From Streptomyces sp. WAC 01529 (GTDB lineage: Bacteria; Actinomycetota; Actinomycetes; Streptomycetales; Streptomycetaceae): a DNA stretch of 64,000 nt. This document shows, piece after piece, positions 38,615 to 47,977 of this stretch. The notes beneath the pieces were generated by a model. It was not told where the DNA came from, did not search any database, and was given only the letters and a program-made list of their open reading frames with translations. Position 1 is the stretch's first letter. Every line of letters starts with the position of its first letter. The stretch is taken from positions 1,403,001 through 1,467,000 of the forward strand of contig NZ_CP029617.1 in the NCBI RefSeq assembly GCF_003945545.1, given 5' to 3'. Position numbers and translations under genes: made by a program.

Positions 38615-39637
38615 GTGGCCGGGCCACAGCAGGAAGCCGGGGCCCCTCGCCCCACCAGCCGCGACGTGGCACGTGCCGCGGGCGTCTCGCAGGCCACCGT
38701 CTCCCTCGTCCTCGGCGACAAGTGGCGCGGCCGGGTCGCCGAGCCCACCGCCGAGCGCGTCAGGACGGCCGCGCGGCAGCTCGGCTACCGCCCCAACCTC
38801 GCCGCCCGCAATCTCCGTCTCGGCAGGACGCGGACCGCCCTGCTCGTCGTCCCCGCGCTCACCAACGAGTTCTTCGCGCACGTCCACACCGGAGCCGCCC
38901 GCGTCGCCGCCCGGCACGGCTTCGGCGTCCTGCTCTACCCCTCCCCCGAGGGCGCGGGACCCGCCCGCGACCCCTTCGACTCGGCGCGCGCGTCACTGGA
39001 CGGCGTGCTCGCCTCCTCCATGGCCTCCGACGCGCTCGCCACCATCCGCGGCGACGACCTGCCCCTGGTCATGCTCGACAGCGACCCCGCCCACAGCCTG
39101 GGCGCCACCACCGTCAACCTCGACCTGGCCGACGGGATGCGCCAGGTGACGGAACATCTGCTCGCCCTCGGCCACCGCGACTTCCTGCACCTCGCCGCGG
39201 CCGTGGACTCCTGGACCTTCGACGTACGCGCCGACGCCCTCGCCACGGCCCTGCACGGCACCGACACGGCCGTACGCCGCGTTACGGCCCCCCTGACCGT
39301 CGCCGCCGCCCGCACCGCCGCGGAGGCCGCCCTGGCCGCTCCCGGGCCCCGCCCCACGGCGGTCATCTGCGACGACGACTTCCTCGCCGCGGGCGTCTGC
39401 AAGGCCGCGCGACGGCTCGGGCTGCGCGTCCCCGAGGACCTCTCGGTGACCGGCTTCGACGATCTGACCCTGGCCACCGCGGTCGAACCGGAGCTGACGA
39501 CCGTGCGCCTGCCCGCCGAGCGCTTCGGCGAGCGCGGCATGGAGACGCTGGTCGCCGTCGTCGAGGGCCGCGCCCCCGACGCCACACCGCTCCCCGTCGA
39601 ACTCGTCATCCGCGACTCGACGGGCCCCGCCCGCTAG
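38615..39637 (+). CDS. LacI-family transcriptional regulator
   Basis: 340 residues. The HTH begins SRDVARAAGVSQATVSLVLG, with the hinge helix AERVRTAARQLGYRPNLAARNLR. The periplasmic-binding-like core has TALLVVPALTNEFFAHVHTGA and the C-terminal ICDDDFLAAGVCKAARRLGL and VTGFDDLTLA segments. GTG 38615 follows GGGAGG. It probably represses the divergent MFS gene in response to a sugar or other small ligand. Confidence 0.92.
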   Translation: MAGPQQEAGAPRPTSRDVARAAGVSQATVSLVLGDKWRGRVAEPTAERVRTAARQLGYRPNLAARNLRLGRTRTALLVVPALTNEFFAHVHTGAARVAARHGFGVLLYPSPEGAGPARDPFDSARASLDGVLASSMASDALATIRGDDLPLVMLDSDPAHSLGATTVNLDLADGMRQVTEHLLALGHRDFLHLAAAVDSWTFDVRADALATALHGTDTAVRRVTAPLTVAAARTAAEAALAAPGPRPTAVICDDDFLAAGVCKAARRLGLRVPEDLSVTGFDDLTLATAVEPELTTVRLPAERFGERGMETLVAVVEGRAPDATPLPVELVIRDSTGPAR

Positions 39638-39660
39638 GGCGGTCACCCTCCGCACGCGAA

Positions 39661-39698
39661 CGCCCCGCGTCGCGGCCGGAGGGCCGGGGCGCGGGGCG
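39661..39698. terminator. Bidirectional hairpin between lacI-type gene and prcA
   Basis: 9-bp perfect inverted repeat CGCCCCGCG/CGCGGGGCG (39661-39669 and 39690-39698) between convergent stops at 39637 and 39712, with further pairing inside. Confidence 0.65.
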
Positions 39699-39711
39699 CG
39701 TCCGCAGGGGA

Positions 39712-40485
39712 CTACTCGACGTCACCACCGGACCGCGGCGCGGGCCCGGTGTCCTCATCCGTGTCACTGGCCGCGTCCGTGGCGCCGCCCTCGTCGAGCA
39801 GCCGCGACAGCTGACGGCCCACGATCCGCTTGAATTTCCGCTGCTGCGGCCGCGTGCGGTCGAGCACCGCCACCTCCAGGCGCTCGGCGGGGATCTCCCG
39901 CTCGGTGCCGTTGGTGTCGCGGGAGAGCGCGCGCACGGCCAGCTTGAGGGCCTCCGCGAGCGTCATGTTGTCGTTGTGGTGCTGATCGAGATAGGTGCTG
40001 ATCTGCTCGGCGTTGCCGCCCACGGCGAGCGAACCGTGCTCGTCGACGATCGATCCGTCATGCGGCAGGCGGTAGATCTGATCGCCCTCGCGCGTGGCCC
40101 CGACCTCGGCGACGACCAGCTCCACCTCGTACGGCTTCTCGGCCGCGCTGGAGAAGATCGTGCCCAGCGTCTGGGCGTACACGTTCGCCAGGCCGCGGGC
40201 CGTCACGTCGTCGCGGTCGTACGTATAGCCGCGCAGGTCGGCGTAGCGGACGCCGCCGATGCGGAGGTTCTCGTACTCGTTGTACTTGCCGGCGGCCGCG
40301 AAACCGATCCGGTCATAGATCTCGCTGAACTTGTGCAGCGCACGGGACGGGTTCTCGCCGACGAACACGATGCCGTCGGCATACTGCAGGACGACCAGAC
40401 TGCGGCCGCGCGCGATGCCCTTGCGGGCGTATTCCGCCCGGTCGGCCATCTGCTGCTGGGGTGATACATAGAACGGCGTCGACAC
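39712..40485 (-). CDS. prcA: 20S proteasome alpha subunit PrcA
   Basis: 257 residues. The alpha-type N-terminus [30 protein letters not shown] forms the gate; GVVLQ-like strand region and [28 protein letters not shown] follow. The Thr nucleophile is absent, as in alpha subunits. An acidic 25-residue C-terminal tail is present. GTG 40485. It lies 53 nt after prcB, forming the standard prcB-prcA pair. Confidence 0.96.
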   Translation of the reverse strand: MSTPFYVSPQQQMADRAEYARKGIARGRSLVVLQYADGIVFVGENPSRALHKFSEIYDRIGFAAAGKYNEYENLRIGGVRYADLRGYTYDRDDVTARGLANVYAQTLGTIFSSAAEKPYEVELVVAEVGATREGDQIYRLPHDGSIVDEHGSLAVGGNAEQISTYLDQHHNDNMTLAEALKLAVRALSRDTNGTEREIPAERLEVAVLDRTRPQQRKFKRIVGRQLSRLLDEGGATDAASDTDEDTGPAPRSGGDVE

Positions 40486-40538
40486 CGGATCCGTCCCTTT
40501 CTGTCAAAAAACTTCAGTCAGTGGCGAATGCGGAGCGA

Positions 40539-41384
40539 TCAGAGCAGCGCGGCACGCGGGCCGTCCGGCTGTTCCAGCCGCTTCTCCAGGATCGAACGCG
40601 CGATCACGGAGGATTCCTCGTCGGTCAGCCGCCGGAATCCCTCGTCGGAGATGACGGTGACGATGGGGTAGATCCGGCGGGCCACGTCGGGGCCGCCCGT
40701 CGCCGAGTCGTCGTCGGCGGCGTCGTACAGCGCCTGGACCACCAGCGTCGTCGCCTGCTCCTCGGTCAGAGCGTCGTGGTACAGCTTCTTCATCGCGCCC
40801 CGCGCGAAGACCGACCCGGAGCCGGTGGCCGCGAAGCCGTGCTCCTCGGAGCGGCCGCCCGTGACGTCGTAGGAGAAGATGCGCCCCTTCTCGCGGTCCA
40901 CGTCATAGCCCGCGAAGAGCGGCACCACGGCAAGGCCCTGCATGGCCATGCCGAGGTTGCTGCGGATCATCGTGGAGAGACGGTTCGCCTTGCCCTCCAG
41001 GGAGAGCGTGGCGCCCTCCACCTTCTCGAAGTGCTCCAGCTCCAGCTGGAAGAGCTTCACCATCTCCACGGCGAGACCCGCCGTACCGGCGATGCCCACC
41101 GCGGAGTACTCGTCCGCCGGGAAGACCTTCTCGATGTCCCGCTGCGCGATGACGTTCCCCATCGTCGCCCGGCGGTCACCGGCGAGCACCACGCCGCCGG
41201 GGAACGTCACGGCCACGATGGTCGTGCCGTGCGGAGCCTCGATCACACCCTGCGTGGGCGGCAGTTGGCGATTGCCGGGCAGGATGTCGGGCTGGTGCTC
41301 GGAGAGGAAATCCATGAAGGACGACGACCCAGGGGTCAGGAAGGCAGCCGGCAGACGCCCGGTGCTACGAGTGTTGGCTTCCAC
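40539..41384 (-). CDS. prcB: 20S proteasome beta subunit PrcB
   Basis: 281 residues with a 53-residue propeptide. Autocleavage between Gly53 and Thr54 ([15 protein letters not shown]) exposes the catalytic Thr. GDRRATMGN with the base Lys equivalent region and [15 protein letters not shown] are typical. The GTG 41384 start was chosen because AAGGA precedes it and the length matches known Streptomyces PrcB. The start lies inside the remnant of an upstream gene (41336-41733). Confidence 0.95.
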   Translation of the reverse strand: MEANTRSTGRLPAAFLTPGSSSFMDFLSEHQPDILPGNRQLPPTQGVIEAPHGTTIVAVTFPGGVVLAGDRRATMGNVIAQRDIEKVFPADEYSAVGIAGTAGLAVEMVKLFQLELEHFEKVEGATLSLEGKANRLSTMIRSNLGMAMQGLAVVPLFAGYDVDREKGRIFSYDVTGGRSEEHGFAATGSGSVFARGAMKKLYHDALTEEQATTLVVQALYDAADDDSATGGPDVARRIYPIVTVISDEGFRRLTDEESSVIARSILEKRLEQPDGPRAALL

Positions 41385-41733
41385 GCGTTTCCTTCCACGT
41401 ATGCGGCGGCTCGCCTCATGGCGTCCGGCCGATCCTTGAACTGCCCCAGTGCCGCGTCGCAGCTGAAGCACAGTACGCCTCGGACCCTACCCGCCTCGTG
41501 GCGGTGATCCACATGTGCCGCCGGAACGGCCAAGCGGACGCGGCCGCCGCCGACTTGGGCAGCGCCATCCGGAGCGCGACGGTCGCCCTTCGGAAGCCGT
41601 CCGGCATGGCCGCCTTGCGGGCGAACTCTGCTCGCGGCCGGAGTTCCCGACACCGCGAGCAGCGCTTCGACTCATGAGAGCAGGAGACCCAACCTCCACC
41701 CTCACCCTTCGTTTCGAAGGAAAAGTCCGTCAC
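41336..41733 (-). pseudogene. Decayed endonuclease VII-like gene between pup and prcB
   Basis: Two pieces in different frames. The first (start at 41733, overlapping the pup stop as ATGA) encodes the zinc-binding KRCSRCRELRPRAEFARKAAMPDG, then loses family character. The second frame (to 41336) ends with [21 protein letters not shown] and [17 protein letters not shown], the C-terminal endonuclease VII-type half. Intact homologues that I remember in Streptomyces have a second CxxC block and a further Cys pair between these parts, about 170-190 residues in total. So an internal deletion plus frameshift is likely. HVDHRH also replaces the usual HVDHCH. Confidence 0.7.
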
Positions 41734-41948
41734 TCGCCACCCTTTTGCACGAAGGAACGCACGAAGTCCTCTGCGTTCTCCTCCAGGACGTCGTCGATCT
41801 CGTCCAGCACGGAGTCCACGTCGTCGCTCAGCTTCTCCTGGCGCTCCTTGAGGTCCTCCGAAGCCTGCGCGTCCTGAGTCTGCTCCTCGGCCTCCTCGGT
41901 GGAACGCGTGGCCTTCTGCTGCCCGCCGCCGGTGTCCTTGGTCGCCAT
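41730..41948 (-). CDS. pup: Prokaryotic ubiquitin-like protein Pup
   Basis: 72 residues. N-terminal Gly/Gln-rich disordered part, then the ARC-binding coiled-coil SEDLKERQEKLSDDVDSVLDE and the C-terminal EDFVRSFVQKGGE. The terminal residue is Glu (codon GAG before TGA), so it can be ligated by PafA without prior deamidation by Dop. It is codirectional with dop and prcB-prcA. Confidence 0.97.
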   Translation of the reverse strand: MATKDTGGGQQKATRSTEEAEEQTQDAQASEDLKERQEKLSDDVDSVLDEIDDVLEENAEDFVRSFVQKGGE

Positions 41949-42072
41949 CTACCTCACCCCGCTCGCTCGGTTAGACGTTCTTGATCAGACCCTACAAGCA
42001 GGGTCCGACATCGGCCCCGCACTTCCCTCAACGTGCGGGACCCACCTCTGTGATTCCCCCGCCGGTGACCTT

Positions 42073-43584
42073 TCAGCCGCCGGAGAGCACCCGAACCAGT
42101 TCCTCCGCCGAGCGGCAGCGGTCCAGGAGCTCCTTGACGTGGTTCCTGGTGCCGCGCAGGGGCTCCAGGGTCGGGACGCGCTGCAGGGAGTCACGGCCCG
42201 GCAGGTCGAAGATGACCGAGTCCCAGGAGGCCGCGGCCACGTCGTCCGCGTACTGCTCCAGGCAGCGGCCCCGGAAGTAGGCCCGGGTGTCCTCGGGAGG
42301 CTTGGTGGTGGCCCGCTCCACGTCCGCCTCGTCCAGGAGCCGCTTCATCTTGCCGCGCGCCACCAGACGGTTGTACAGGCCCTTCTCGGCCCGTACGTCG
42401 GCGTACTGGAGGTCGACCAGGTGCAGCCGCGCGGCGTCCCAGTCCAGGCTGTCGCGGCGGCGGTAGCCCTCCATCAGCTCCCGCTTGGCGACCCAGTCGA
42501 GCTCTCCGGAAAGGCTCATCGGGTCGCTCTCCAGCCGCCCGAGCACGTCCTCCCAGCGGGCGAGGACGTCCTTGGTCTGCTCGTCGGCGTCGGAGCCGTA
42601 CCGCTCCTCGACGTACTTGCGGGCGAGTTCGAAGTACTCCATCTGAAGCTGCACAGCCGTCAGTGAGCGGCCGCTGCGGAGCGTGACCAGATGCTGGAGC
42701 GTCGGGTCGTGGGAGACCTGGTGCAGGGTGCGCACCGGCTGGTCCACCGCGAGGTCCACGGCGATGAAGCCGTCCTCGATCATGGCGAGCACGAGCGAGG
42801 TGGTGCCCAGCTTGAGGTAGGTGGAGATCTCCGAGAGGTTCGCGTCACCGATGATGACGTGCAGCCTGCGGTACTTCTCCGCGTCCGAGTGCGGTTCGTC
42901 CCGGGTGTTGATGATGGGGCGCTTCAGGGTCGTCTCCAGACCCACCTCGACCTCGAAGTAGTCCGCGCGCTGGCTGAGCTGGAAGCCGTGCTCGTGGCCG
43001 TCCTGCCCGATGCCGACGCGGCCCGCGCCGGTGACGACCTGGCGGGAGACGAAGAAAGGCGTGAGGTGGCGCACGATGTCCGAGAAGGGGGTCTCCCGCT
43101 TCATCAGGTAGTTCTCGTGCGTGCCGTACGAGGCGCCCTTGTTGTCGGTGTTGTTCTTGTACAGGTGGATCGGCTGGGCCCCGGGGAGCTGCGCCGCGCG
43201 GTCGGCCGCCTCGGCCATGATGCGCTCTCCGGCCTTGTCCCACAGGACGGCGTCCAGGGGGTTGGTGATCTCCGGCGAGCTGTACTCGGGGTGTGCGTGG
43301 TCGACGTAGAGCCGTGCGCCGTTGGTCAGGATGACGTTGGCGAGGCCGATGTCCTCGTCGGTCAGCTGGCTGGAGTCGGCGGCCTCGCGGGCGAGGTCGA
43401 ATCCCCGTGCGTCCCGCAGCGGGTTCTCCTCCTCGAAGTCCCAGCGGGCGCGTCGCGCCCGGTGCATCGCCGCGGCATAGGCGTTGACGATCTGGGACGA
43501 GGTGAGCATGGCATTGGCGTTCGGGTGGCCGGGGACGGAGATGCCGTACTCCGTCTCGATGCCCATTACTCGCCGTACGGTCAT
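42073..43584 (-). CDS. dop: Deamidase/depupylase Dop
   Basis: 503 residues, homologous to PafA but with family differences: [22 protein letters not shown], then the Dop loop region around residues 40-80, [14 protein letters not shown] with the catalytic Asp, [14 protein letters not shown], and [30 protein letters not shown]. It removes Pup from substrates; since Pup here ends in Glu, deamidation is not needed. It lies 124 nt upstream of pup. That gap has only a weak 6-bp hairpin (41988-42005). Confidence 0.96.
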   Translation of the reverse strand: MTVRRVMGIETEYGISVPGHPNANAMLTSSQIVNAYAAAMHRARRARWDFEEENPLRDARGFDLAREAADSSQLTDEDIGLANVILTNGARLYVDHAHPEYSSPEITNPLDAVLWDKAGERIMAEAADRAAQLPGAQPIHLYKNNTDNKGASYGTHENYLMKRETPFSDIVRHLTPFFVSRQVVTGAGRVGIGQDGHEHGFQLSQRADYFEVEVGLETTLKRPIINTRDEPHSDAEKYRRLHVIIGDANLSEISTYLKLGTTSLVLAMIEDGFIAVDLAVDQPVRTLHQVSHDPTLQHLVTLRSGRSLTAVQLQMEYFELARKYVEERYGSDADEQTKDVLARWEDVLGRLESDPMSLSGELDWVAKRELMEGYRRRDSLDWDAARLHLVDLQYADVRAEKGLYNRLVARGKMKRLLDEADVERATTKPPEDTRAYFRGRCLEQYADDVAAASWDSVIFDLPGRDSLQRVPTLEPLRGTRNHVKELLDRCRSAEELVRVLSGG

Positions 43585-43753
43585 GCGGCCCTCCTTGCCC
43601 GGCGGCGCTCCCCTTCGGGAACGGCGCTCAAGTACCGCTGGTTCTCCGGTGCGTGTGCGGTGCCCGTCCCCGCACTGCGCGACTCGGCGGTACCGAAGAG
43701 CCTAGAACGCCTTTGCGCTGGTGGGGAGATCATTGCCTTCATTGAAAAGCAGA

Positions 43754-43788
43754 CGGCTGCGGGTACCCATGAAGGACACCCGCAGCCG
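43754..43788 (-). terminator. Hairpin after arc
   Basis: 11-bp perfect inverted repeat (43754-43764 and 43778-43788) with a 13-nt loop, 10 nt past the arc stop and upstream of dop. Confidence 0.65.
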
Positions 43789-43798
43789 CCCCGCGTTA

Positions 43799-45565
43799 CT
43801 ACAGGTACTGACCGGTGTTGGCCACCGTGTCGATGGAGCGTCCGGTGTCCGCGCCCTGCTTTCCGGTGACGAGCGTGCGGATGTATACGATCCGCTCGCC
43901 CTTCTTTCCGGAGATCCGGGCCCAGTCGTCCGGGTTGGTGGTGTTGGGCAGGTCCTCGTTCTCCTTGAACTCGTCGATGCAAGCCTGGAGGAGGTGGGAG
44001 ACCCTGATGCCCTTCTGGTTCGCTTCGAGGAAGGCCTTGATGGCCATCTTCTTGGCGCGGCCCACGATGTTCTCGATCATGGCGCCGGAGTTGAAGTCCT
44101 TGAAGTACAGGACCTCCTTGTCGCCATTGGCGTACGTCACCTCGAGGAAGCGGTTCTCCTCGGATTCGGCGTACATCTGCTCGACGACGGACTGGATCAT
44201 GCCCTGGACCGTGCTGCGCCGGTCGGCGCTGTGCTCGGCCAGGTCGTCGGCGTGCAGCGGGAGCCGTTCGGTGAGGTACTTGGCGAAGATGTCCTTCGCC
44301 GCCTCGGCGTCCGGACGCTCGATCTTGATCTTCACGTCGAGGCGTCCGGGGCGCAGGATCGCGGGGTCGATCATGTCCTCGCGGTTGGAGGCGCCGATGA
44401 CGATGACGTTCTCCAGCCCTTCCACGCCGTCGATCTCGGCGAGCAGCTGGGGGACGATGGTGTTCTCCACGTCCGAGCTGACACCGGATCCGCGGGTGCG
44501 GAAGAGGGATTCCATCTCGTCGAAGAAGACGATGACGGGGGTGCCCTCGCTCGCCTTCTCCCGGGCACGCTGGAAGACCAGGCGGATGTGGCGCTCGGTC
44601 TCGCCGACGTACTTGTTGAGGAGTTCGGGGCCCTTGATGTTGAGGAAGTAGCTCTTCCCCGCGGGCTGCCCGGTGACCTCGGCGACCTTCTTGGCAAGGG
44701 AGTTGGCGACGGCTTTGGCGATCAGCGTCTTTCCGCAGCCGGGGGGCCCGTACAGCAGGACGCCCTTGGGCGGCCGCAGTTCGTGCTCCTTGAAGAGGTC
44801 GGGGTAGAGGTACGGAAGCTCGACGGCGTCCCGGATCATCTCGATCTGGCCGCCGAGACCGCCGATCTTCTCGTAGCTGATGTCGGGGACTTCTTCGAGG
44901 ACCAGTTCCTCGACCTCGCTCTTGGGCACGACCTCGTAGACGTAGCCGGAGCGGGGTTCGAGCAGGAGGGCGTCGCCGGGGCGGATCGTGACGTCGAGGA
45001 GTGGTTCGGCGAGCCGCACCACCCGTTCTTCGTCGGTGTGCCCGACCACCAGGGCTCGGTCGCCGTCCTCGAGGATCTCCTTGAGGGTGACGATGTCGCC
45101 GACGCTCTCGTACTCCATGGCCTCGACCACGTTGAGCGCTTCGTTGAGCATTACTTCCTGGCCGCGCTTGAGCTCTTCGAGCTCCACGCTGGGGCTGACG
45201 TTCACCCGGAGCTTTCGGCCGCCGGTGAAGATGTCCGCCGTGCCGTCCTCGTTCGCCACGAGGAAGACTCCGAAGCCGGCCGGCGGCTGTGCGAGCCGGT
45301 CGACTTCCTCCTTGAGGGCCACGATCTGGTCTCGGGCCTCGCGGAGCGTGTTGGCGAGCCGCTCGTTCTGCGCGGACACGCCGGCCAGGTTGGTCTGCAG
45401 CTCGACGATCCGCTCTTCGAGAATCCTCGTATGACGCGGAGAGTCGGCGAGCTTGCGTCGCAGGACGGCGATTTCCTGCTCGAGATAGGCAACCTGACCG
45501 GCGGGGTCCTCAGACCCTCTGCCCGGCCGGATGCCGCGGTTGATGTCGTCGTCGTGGGCTGCCAC
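43799..45565 (-). CDS. arc: Proteasome-associated AAA+ ATPase ARC (Mpa homologue)
   Basis: 588 residues. The N-terminal coiled coil (about 22-90) binds Pup; two OB-like domains follow ([22 protein letters not shown] and the [16 protein letters not shown] region). The AAA domain has Walker A GPPGCGKT, Walker [10 protein letters not shown] and [19 protein letters not shown]. The C-terminus NTGQYL carries the QYL docking motif for the 20S core. GTG 45565 was chosen because GGAGGAGG lies 9 nt upstream, giving the same 588-residue length I recall for S. coelicolor ARC. Confidence 0.96.
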   Translation of the reverse strand: MAAHDDDINRGIRPGRGSEDPAGQVAYLEQEIAVLRRKLADSPRHTRILEERIVELQTNLAGVSAQNERLANTLREARDQIVALKEEVDRLAQPPAGFGVFLVANEDGTADIFTGGRKLRVNVSPSVELEELKRGQEVMLNEALNVVEAMEYESVGDIVTLKEILEDGDRALVVGHTDEERVVRLAEPLLDVTIRPGDALLLEPRSGYVYEVVPKSEVEELVLEEVPDISYEKIGGLGGQIEMIRDAVELPYLYPDLFKEHELRPPKGVLLYGPPGCGKTLIAKAVANSLAKKVAEVTGQPAGKSYFLNIKGPELLNKYVGETERHIRLVFQRAREKASEGTPVIVFFDEMESLFRTRGSGVSSDVENTIVPQLLAEIDGVEGLENVIVIGASNREDMIDPAILRPGRLDVKIKIERPDAEAAKDIFAKYLTERLPLHADDLAEHSADRRSTVQGMIQSVVEQMYAESEENRFLEVTYANGDKEVLYFKDFNSGAMIENIVGRAKKMAIKAFLEANQKGIRVSHLLQACIDEFKENEDLPNTTNPDDWARISGKKGERIVYIRTLVTGKQGADTGRSIDTVANTGQYL

Positions 45566-45824
45566 GGTCCTCACCTCCTCCAAGGGGAGCTGGACGCTTC
45601 CAGACCCTACCTGGGTGGGTGTCGATTGAAACCCCTAGATCACAAAGACGAGGGGGTGTGTCCGATCTTCACCCTTGCGCTCTCCCTCACACCAGCTCAT
45701 TACCCACCCAACAACATCGGAAAGCGGGCGGTTGTATCGTCGAAGTGTTCAACACCCGTCAGAGCTGGCCGGACTTACCGATTGGTCAGGCCGCTCGACG
45801 CAGCGACCGGCAGGAGAGATGACC

Positions 45825-46142
45825 GTGCGGCACGACGCCGAGACCGGCAGTGAGGGCAGCGGCTGCGACGATCTGCTGGAGGTCTGGATCGACCAGGACC
45901 TCTGCACAGGAGACGGCATCTGCGCGCAGTACGCGCCCGAGGTCTTCGAGCTGGACATCGACGGCCTTGCCTATGTGAAGAGCGGCGACGACGAGTTGCT
46001 CCAGGCCCCAGGGGCCACGACGCCCGTGCCCCTGCCGCTCCTTCGCGATGTCGCGGACTCCGCGAAGGAGTGTCCGGGCGACTGCATCCACGTACGTCGG
46101 GTTTCGGACAGGGTCGAGGTGTACGGCCCCGACGCTCAGTGA
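45825..46142 (+). CDS. [3Fe-4S]-type ferredoxin
   Basis: About 105 residues. Cluster ligands in WIDQDLCTGDGICAQYAPEVF (C-x5-C) and KECPGDCIHV near the middle, the three-Cys pattern of actinobacterial ferredoxins that serve P450s and other oxidases. GTG 45825 is preferred because AGGAG is 8 nt upstream; ATG 45819 would be only 2 nt from it. It is divergent from arc across a 259-bp gap. Confidence 0.88.
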   Translation: MRHDAETGSEGSGCDDLLEVWIDQDLCTGDGICAQYAPEVFELDIDGLAYVKSGDDELLQAPGATTPVPLPLLRDVADSAKECPGDCIHVRRVSDRVEVYGPDAQ

Positions 46143-46161
46143 GTCAGCGGCCTCCGTCGCC

Positions 46162-46794
46162 TCATACGCTCCGCGCCTCGGCGGGGGTCGTCCGCGCGAA
46201 CGCGCCGTCCTTCCATCGCCACTTGGCGGCGTCCTCGCGGTCGGGGCAGCACCGGGGGACGGCGAGCGAGGAGTAGCCGAGGAGGGTCGCGGTGACCGCG
46301 CCGTCACCCACGGCGAAGTCGGTCACGGTCAGCCGGTCCTTCGGGTCGACGAGGGTGGCCACCACGCGTGGCTCGCCCGCCTCGGGGCGGGTGACCACAT
46401 AGACGCCGTCGGGCGGGGTGCCCGAGCCGGCCCGGCAGTGCACGACGGCGACGGTCTCGGGCCTTTCGTCGCCGTCGAGGTCGCCGGTGGCCTTCTTCTC
46501 CACCACGGGCTTCACCGTGCCGCAGTCGAGGGGGAAGTCCACGGCGGCGGCGTCGGGCGCCGCGGCCGGTGCGGGCGCGCCCGCGGCGGCTCTGCTGTGC
46601 GTCTTGGGTCCGGTCTGGGCGGCGGTCGCGGGGTCCGGCTGCAGGAAGGCGGAGCCCGCGACGACTGCGGCCAGCGCGGCGGCGGTGGCCAGCCAGTGGA
46701 CGGGGCGGGCGAGGGTGTGCGCCAGTTCCGGGACGGCGGGGTGCTGCACGAGGAGTGTCTCCTGTGAGGGCTGTGCCGGTGGGGTGGCCAGCAT
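46162..46794 (-). CDS. Membrane-anchored hypothetical protein with VCBS/FG-GAP-like segment
   Basis: 210 residues from ATG 46794 (a GTG at 46824 is possible; neither has a good ribosome site). A hydrophobic segment at about 33-52 (WLATAAALAAVVAGSAFLQ) anchors it, followed by an Ala/Pro linker. The exported part has KATGDLDGDERPETVAVVHC, a calcium-loop-like repeat seen in FG-GAP domains, and a CC pair (VPRCCPDRED). Function unknown. It converges with the ferredoxin. Confidence 0.65.
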   Translation of the reverse strand: MLATPPAQPSQETLLVQHPAVPELAHTLARPVHWLATAAALAAVVAGSAFLQPDPATAAQTGPKTHSRAAAGAPAPAAAPDAAAVDFPLDCGTVKPVVEKKATGDLDGDERPETVAVVHCRAGSGTPPDGVYVVTRPEAGEPRVVATLVDPKDRLTVTDFAVGDGAVTATLLGYSSLAVPRCCPDREDAAKWRWKDGAFARTTPAEARSV

Positions 46795-46883
46795 CGTGCC
46801 ATAGGTCACAGAGAGGTGGAACACCGGGGTACGTGGGTACTCGCAGCTCTTTTGGTACGCGGCTGGTGCCCTGTCAACGAAAC

Positions 46884-46933
46884 GGCGCCGCCGCCGAGTT
46901 CCCTGGTCGGTCAGGGAACTCGGCGGCGGCGCC
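46884..46933 (-). terminator. 22-bp hairpin after the tRNA methyltransferase
   Basis: Perfect inverted repeat of 22 bp (46884-46905 and 46912-46933) with a 6-nt loop, 30 nt past the trmI stop. It is the longest perfect hairpin noticed in the window. Confidence 0.8.
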
Positions 46934-46962
46934 TGCTCATTGGACGGGGCCCCTCGCGCGGG

Positions 46963-47865
46963 TCAGCGCGGGGTGCCGCCGTCGGCGTTCGGGCCGGAGT
47001 AGTCCTCGCCGTAGGCGCCCTTGGCGGGGCGGCGGCGGCGCATGGGCGGCTCGACGCCGTCCGCGAGGCGGCGGGCGGTGAGCAGGAAGCCGGTGTGGCC
47101 GATCATGCGGTGGTCGGGGCGGACGGCGAGGCCCTCGATGTGCCAGTTGCGGATCATCGATTCCCAGGCGGTCGGCTCGTTGAAGCCGCCGATCTCACGG
47201 ATGGACTCGACGGTCCTGGCGAGCTGGGTGGTGGTCGCCACGTAGCAGCAGAGGATGCCGCCGGGGACGAGCGCCTTGGAGACGGCCTCCAGGCACTCCC
47301 AGGGGGCGAGCATGTCGAGGATGACGCGGTCGACCTCGGTGTCGCTGAGGTTGTCCTGGAGGTCGCCGACGGTGAGCTGCCAGGCGGGGTGGGGGCCGCC
47401 GAAGTAGCGCTCCACGTTCTGCTGGGCGATCTCGGCGAAGTCCTCGCGGCGCTCGTAGGAGTGCAGCATTCCCTGGTCGCCGATGGCGCGCAGCAGGAAG
47501 CTGCTGAGCGAGCCGGAGCCCACGCCCGCCTCGACGACGCGTGCGCCGGGGAAGATGTCGGCGAAGGCCAGGATCTGCCCCGCGTCCTTGGGGTAGACCA
47601 CGGCGGCGCCGCGGGGCATGGACAGGACGTAGTCGGGGAGCAGGGGGCGCAGCGCCAGGTAGGCGACGTTTCCCGTGGTTCGGACAACACTGCCCTCGGG
47701 AGCGCCGATCAGCTCGTCGTGGGGGAAGGAACCCTTGTGGGTGTGGAAATTCTTCCCGGCCTCGAGCGTGAACGTGTAGTGGCGTCCCTTGGGGTCGGTG
47801 AGCTGGACCTGGTCCCCGACCTTGAAGGGCCCGCGACGGCGGGCGGCACCGGTCGGTTCGGACAT
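46963..47865 (-). CDS. trmI: tRNA (adenine-58-N1)-methyltransferase TrmI
   Basis: 300 residues. N-terminal beta domain (FKVGDQVQLTDPKGRHYTFTLEAGKNFHTHKG), and a Rossmann SAM domain with GARVVEAGVGSGSLSSFLLRAIG as motif I and DRVILDMLAPWECLEAV as motif IV. AYLALRPLLPDYVLSMPRGA is typical of actinobacterial TrmI (Rv2118c-like). It methylates A58 in the T-loop of tRNAs. The right-hand neighbour differs from the usual M50 protease, which here lies 14.5 kb further on. Confidence 0.94.
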   Translation of the reverse strand: MSEPTGAARRRGPFKVGDQVQLTDPKGRHYTFTLEAGKNFHTHKGSFPHDELIGAPEGSVVRTTGNVAYLALRPLLPDYVLSMPRGAAVVYPKDAGQILAFADIFPGARVVEAGVGSGSLSSFLLRAIGDQGMLHSYERREDFAEIAQQNVERYFGGPHPAWQLTVGDLQDNLSDTEVDRVILDMLAPWECLEAVSKALVPGGILCCYVATTTQLARTVESIREIGGFNEPTAWESMIRNWHIEGLAVRPDHRMIGHTGFLLTARRLADGVEPPMRRRRPAKGAYGEDYSGPNADGGTPR

Positions 47866-47940
47866 GTGACCAGACTACCGGCCGCGGCGGGGCCCTCGGA
47901 CCACCGCTTCACGAGCGGGCTCGAATATGCGTTCGTATGC

Positions 47941-47976
47941 GTTTCGAGGGTGTGCGATCGGTTTCGAGGGTGTGCG
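47941..47976. repeat. 16-bp direct repeat at the left edge of the accessory island
   Basis: Two perfect copies of GTTTCGAGGGTGTGCG at 47941-47956 and 47961-47976, spaced by ATCG, between trmI and the aldo/keto reductase stop at 47978. A partly related stretch precedes them. No copy was seen near 62.4 kb. Confidence 0.75.
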
Positions 47977-47977
47977 G

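Noticed and set aside
41988..42005. Hairpin between dop and pup as a terminator
   Set aside because: Only a 6-bp stem; too weak to call, and pup is likely co-transcribed or has its own promoter.
35847..45565. CRISPR or other regularly spaced repeats in the proteasome region
   Set aside because: No regularly spaced repeats with unique spacers were seen here or elsewhere in the window.
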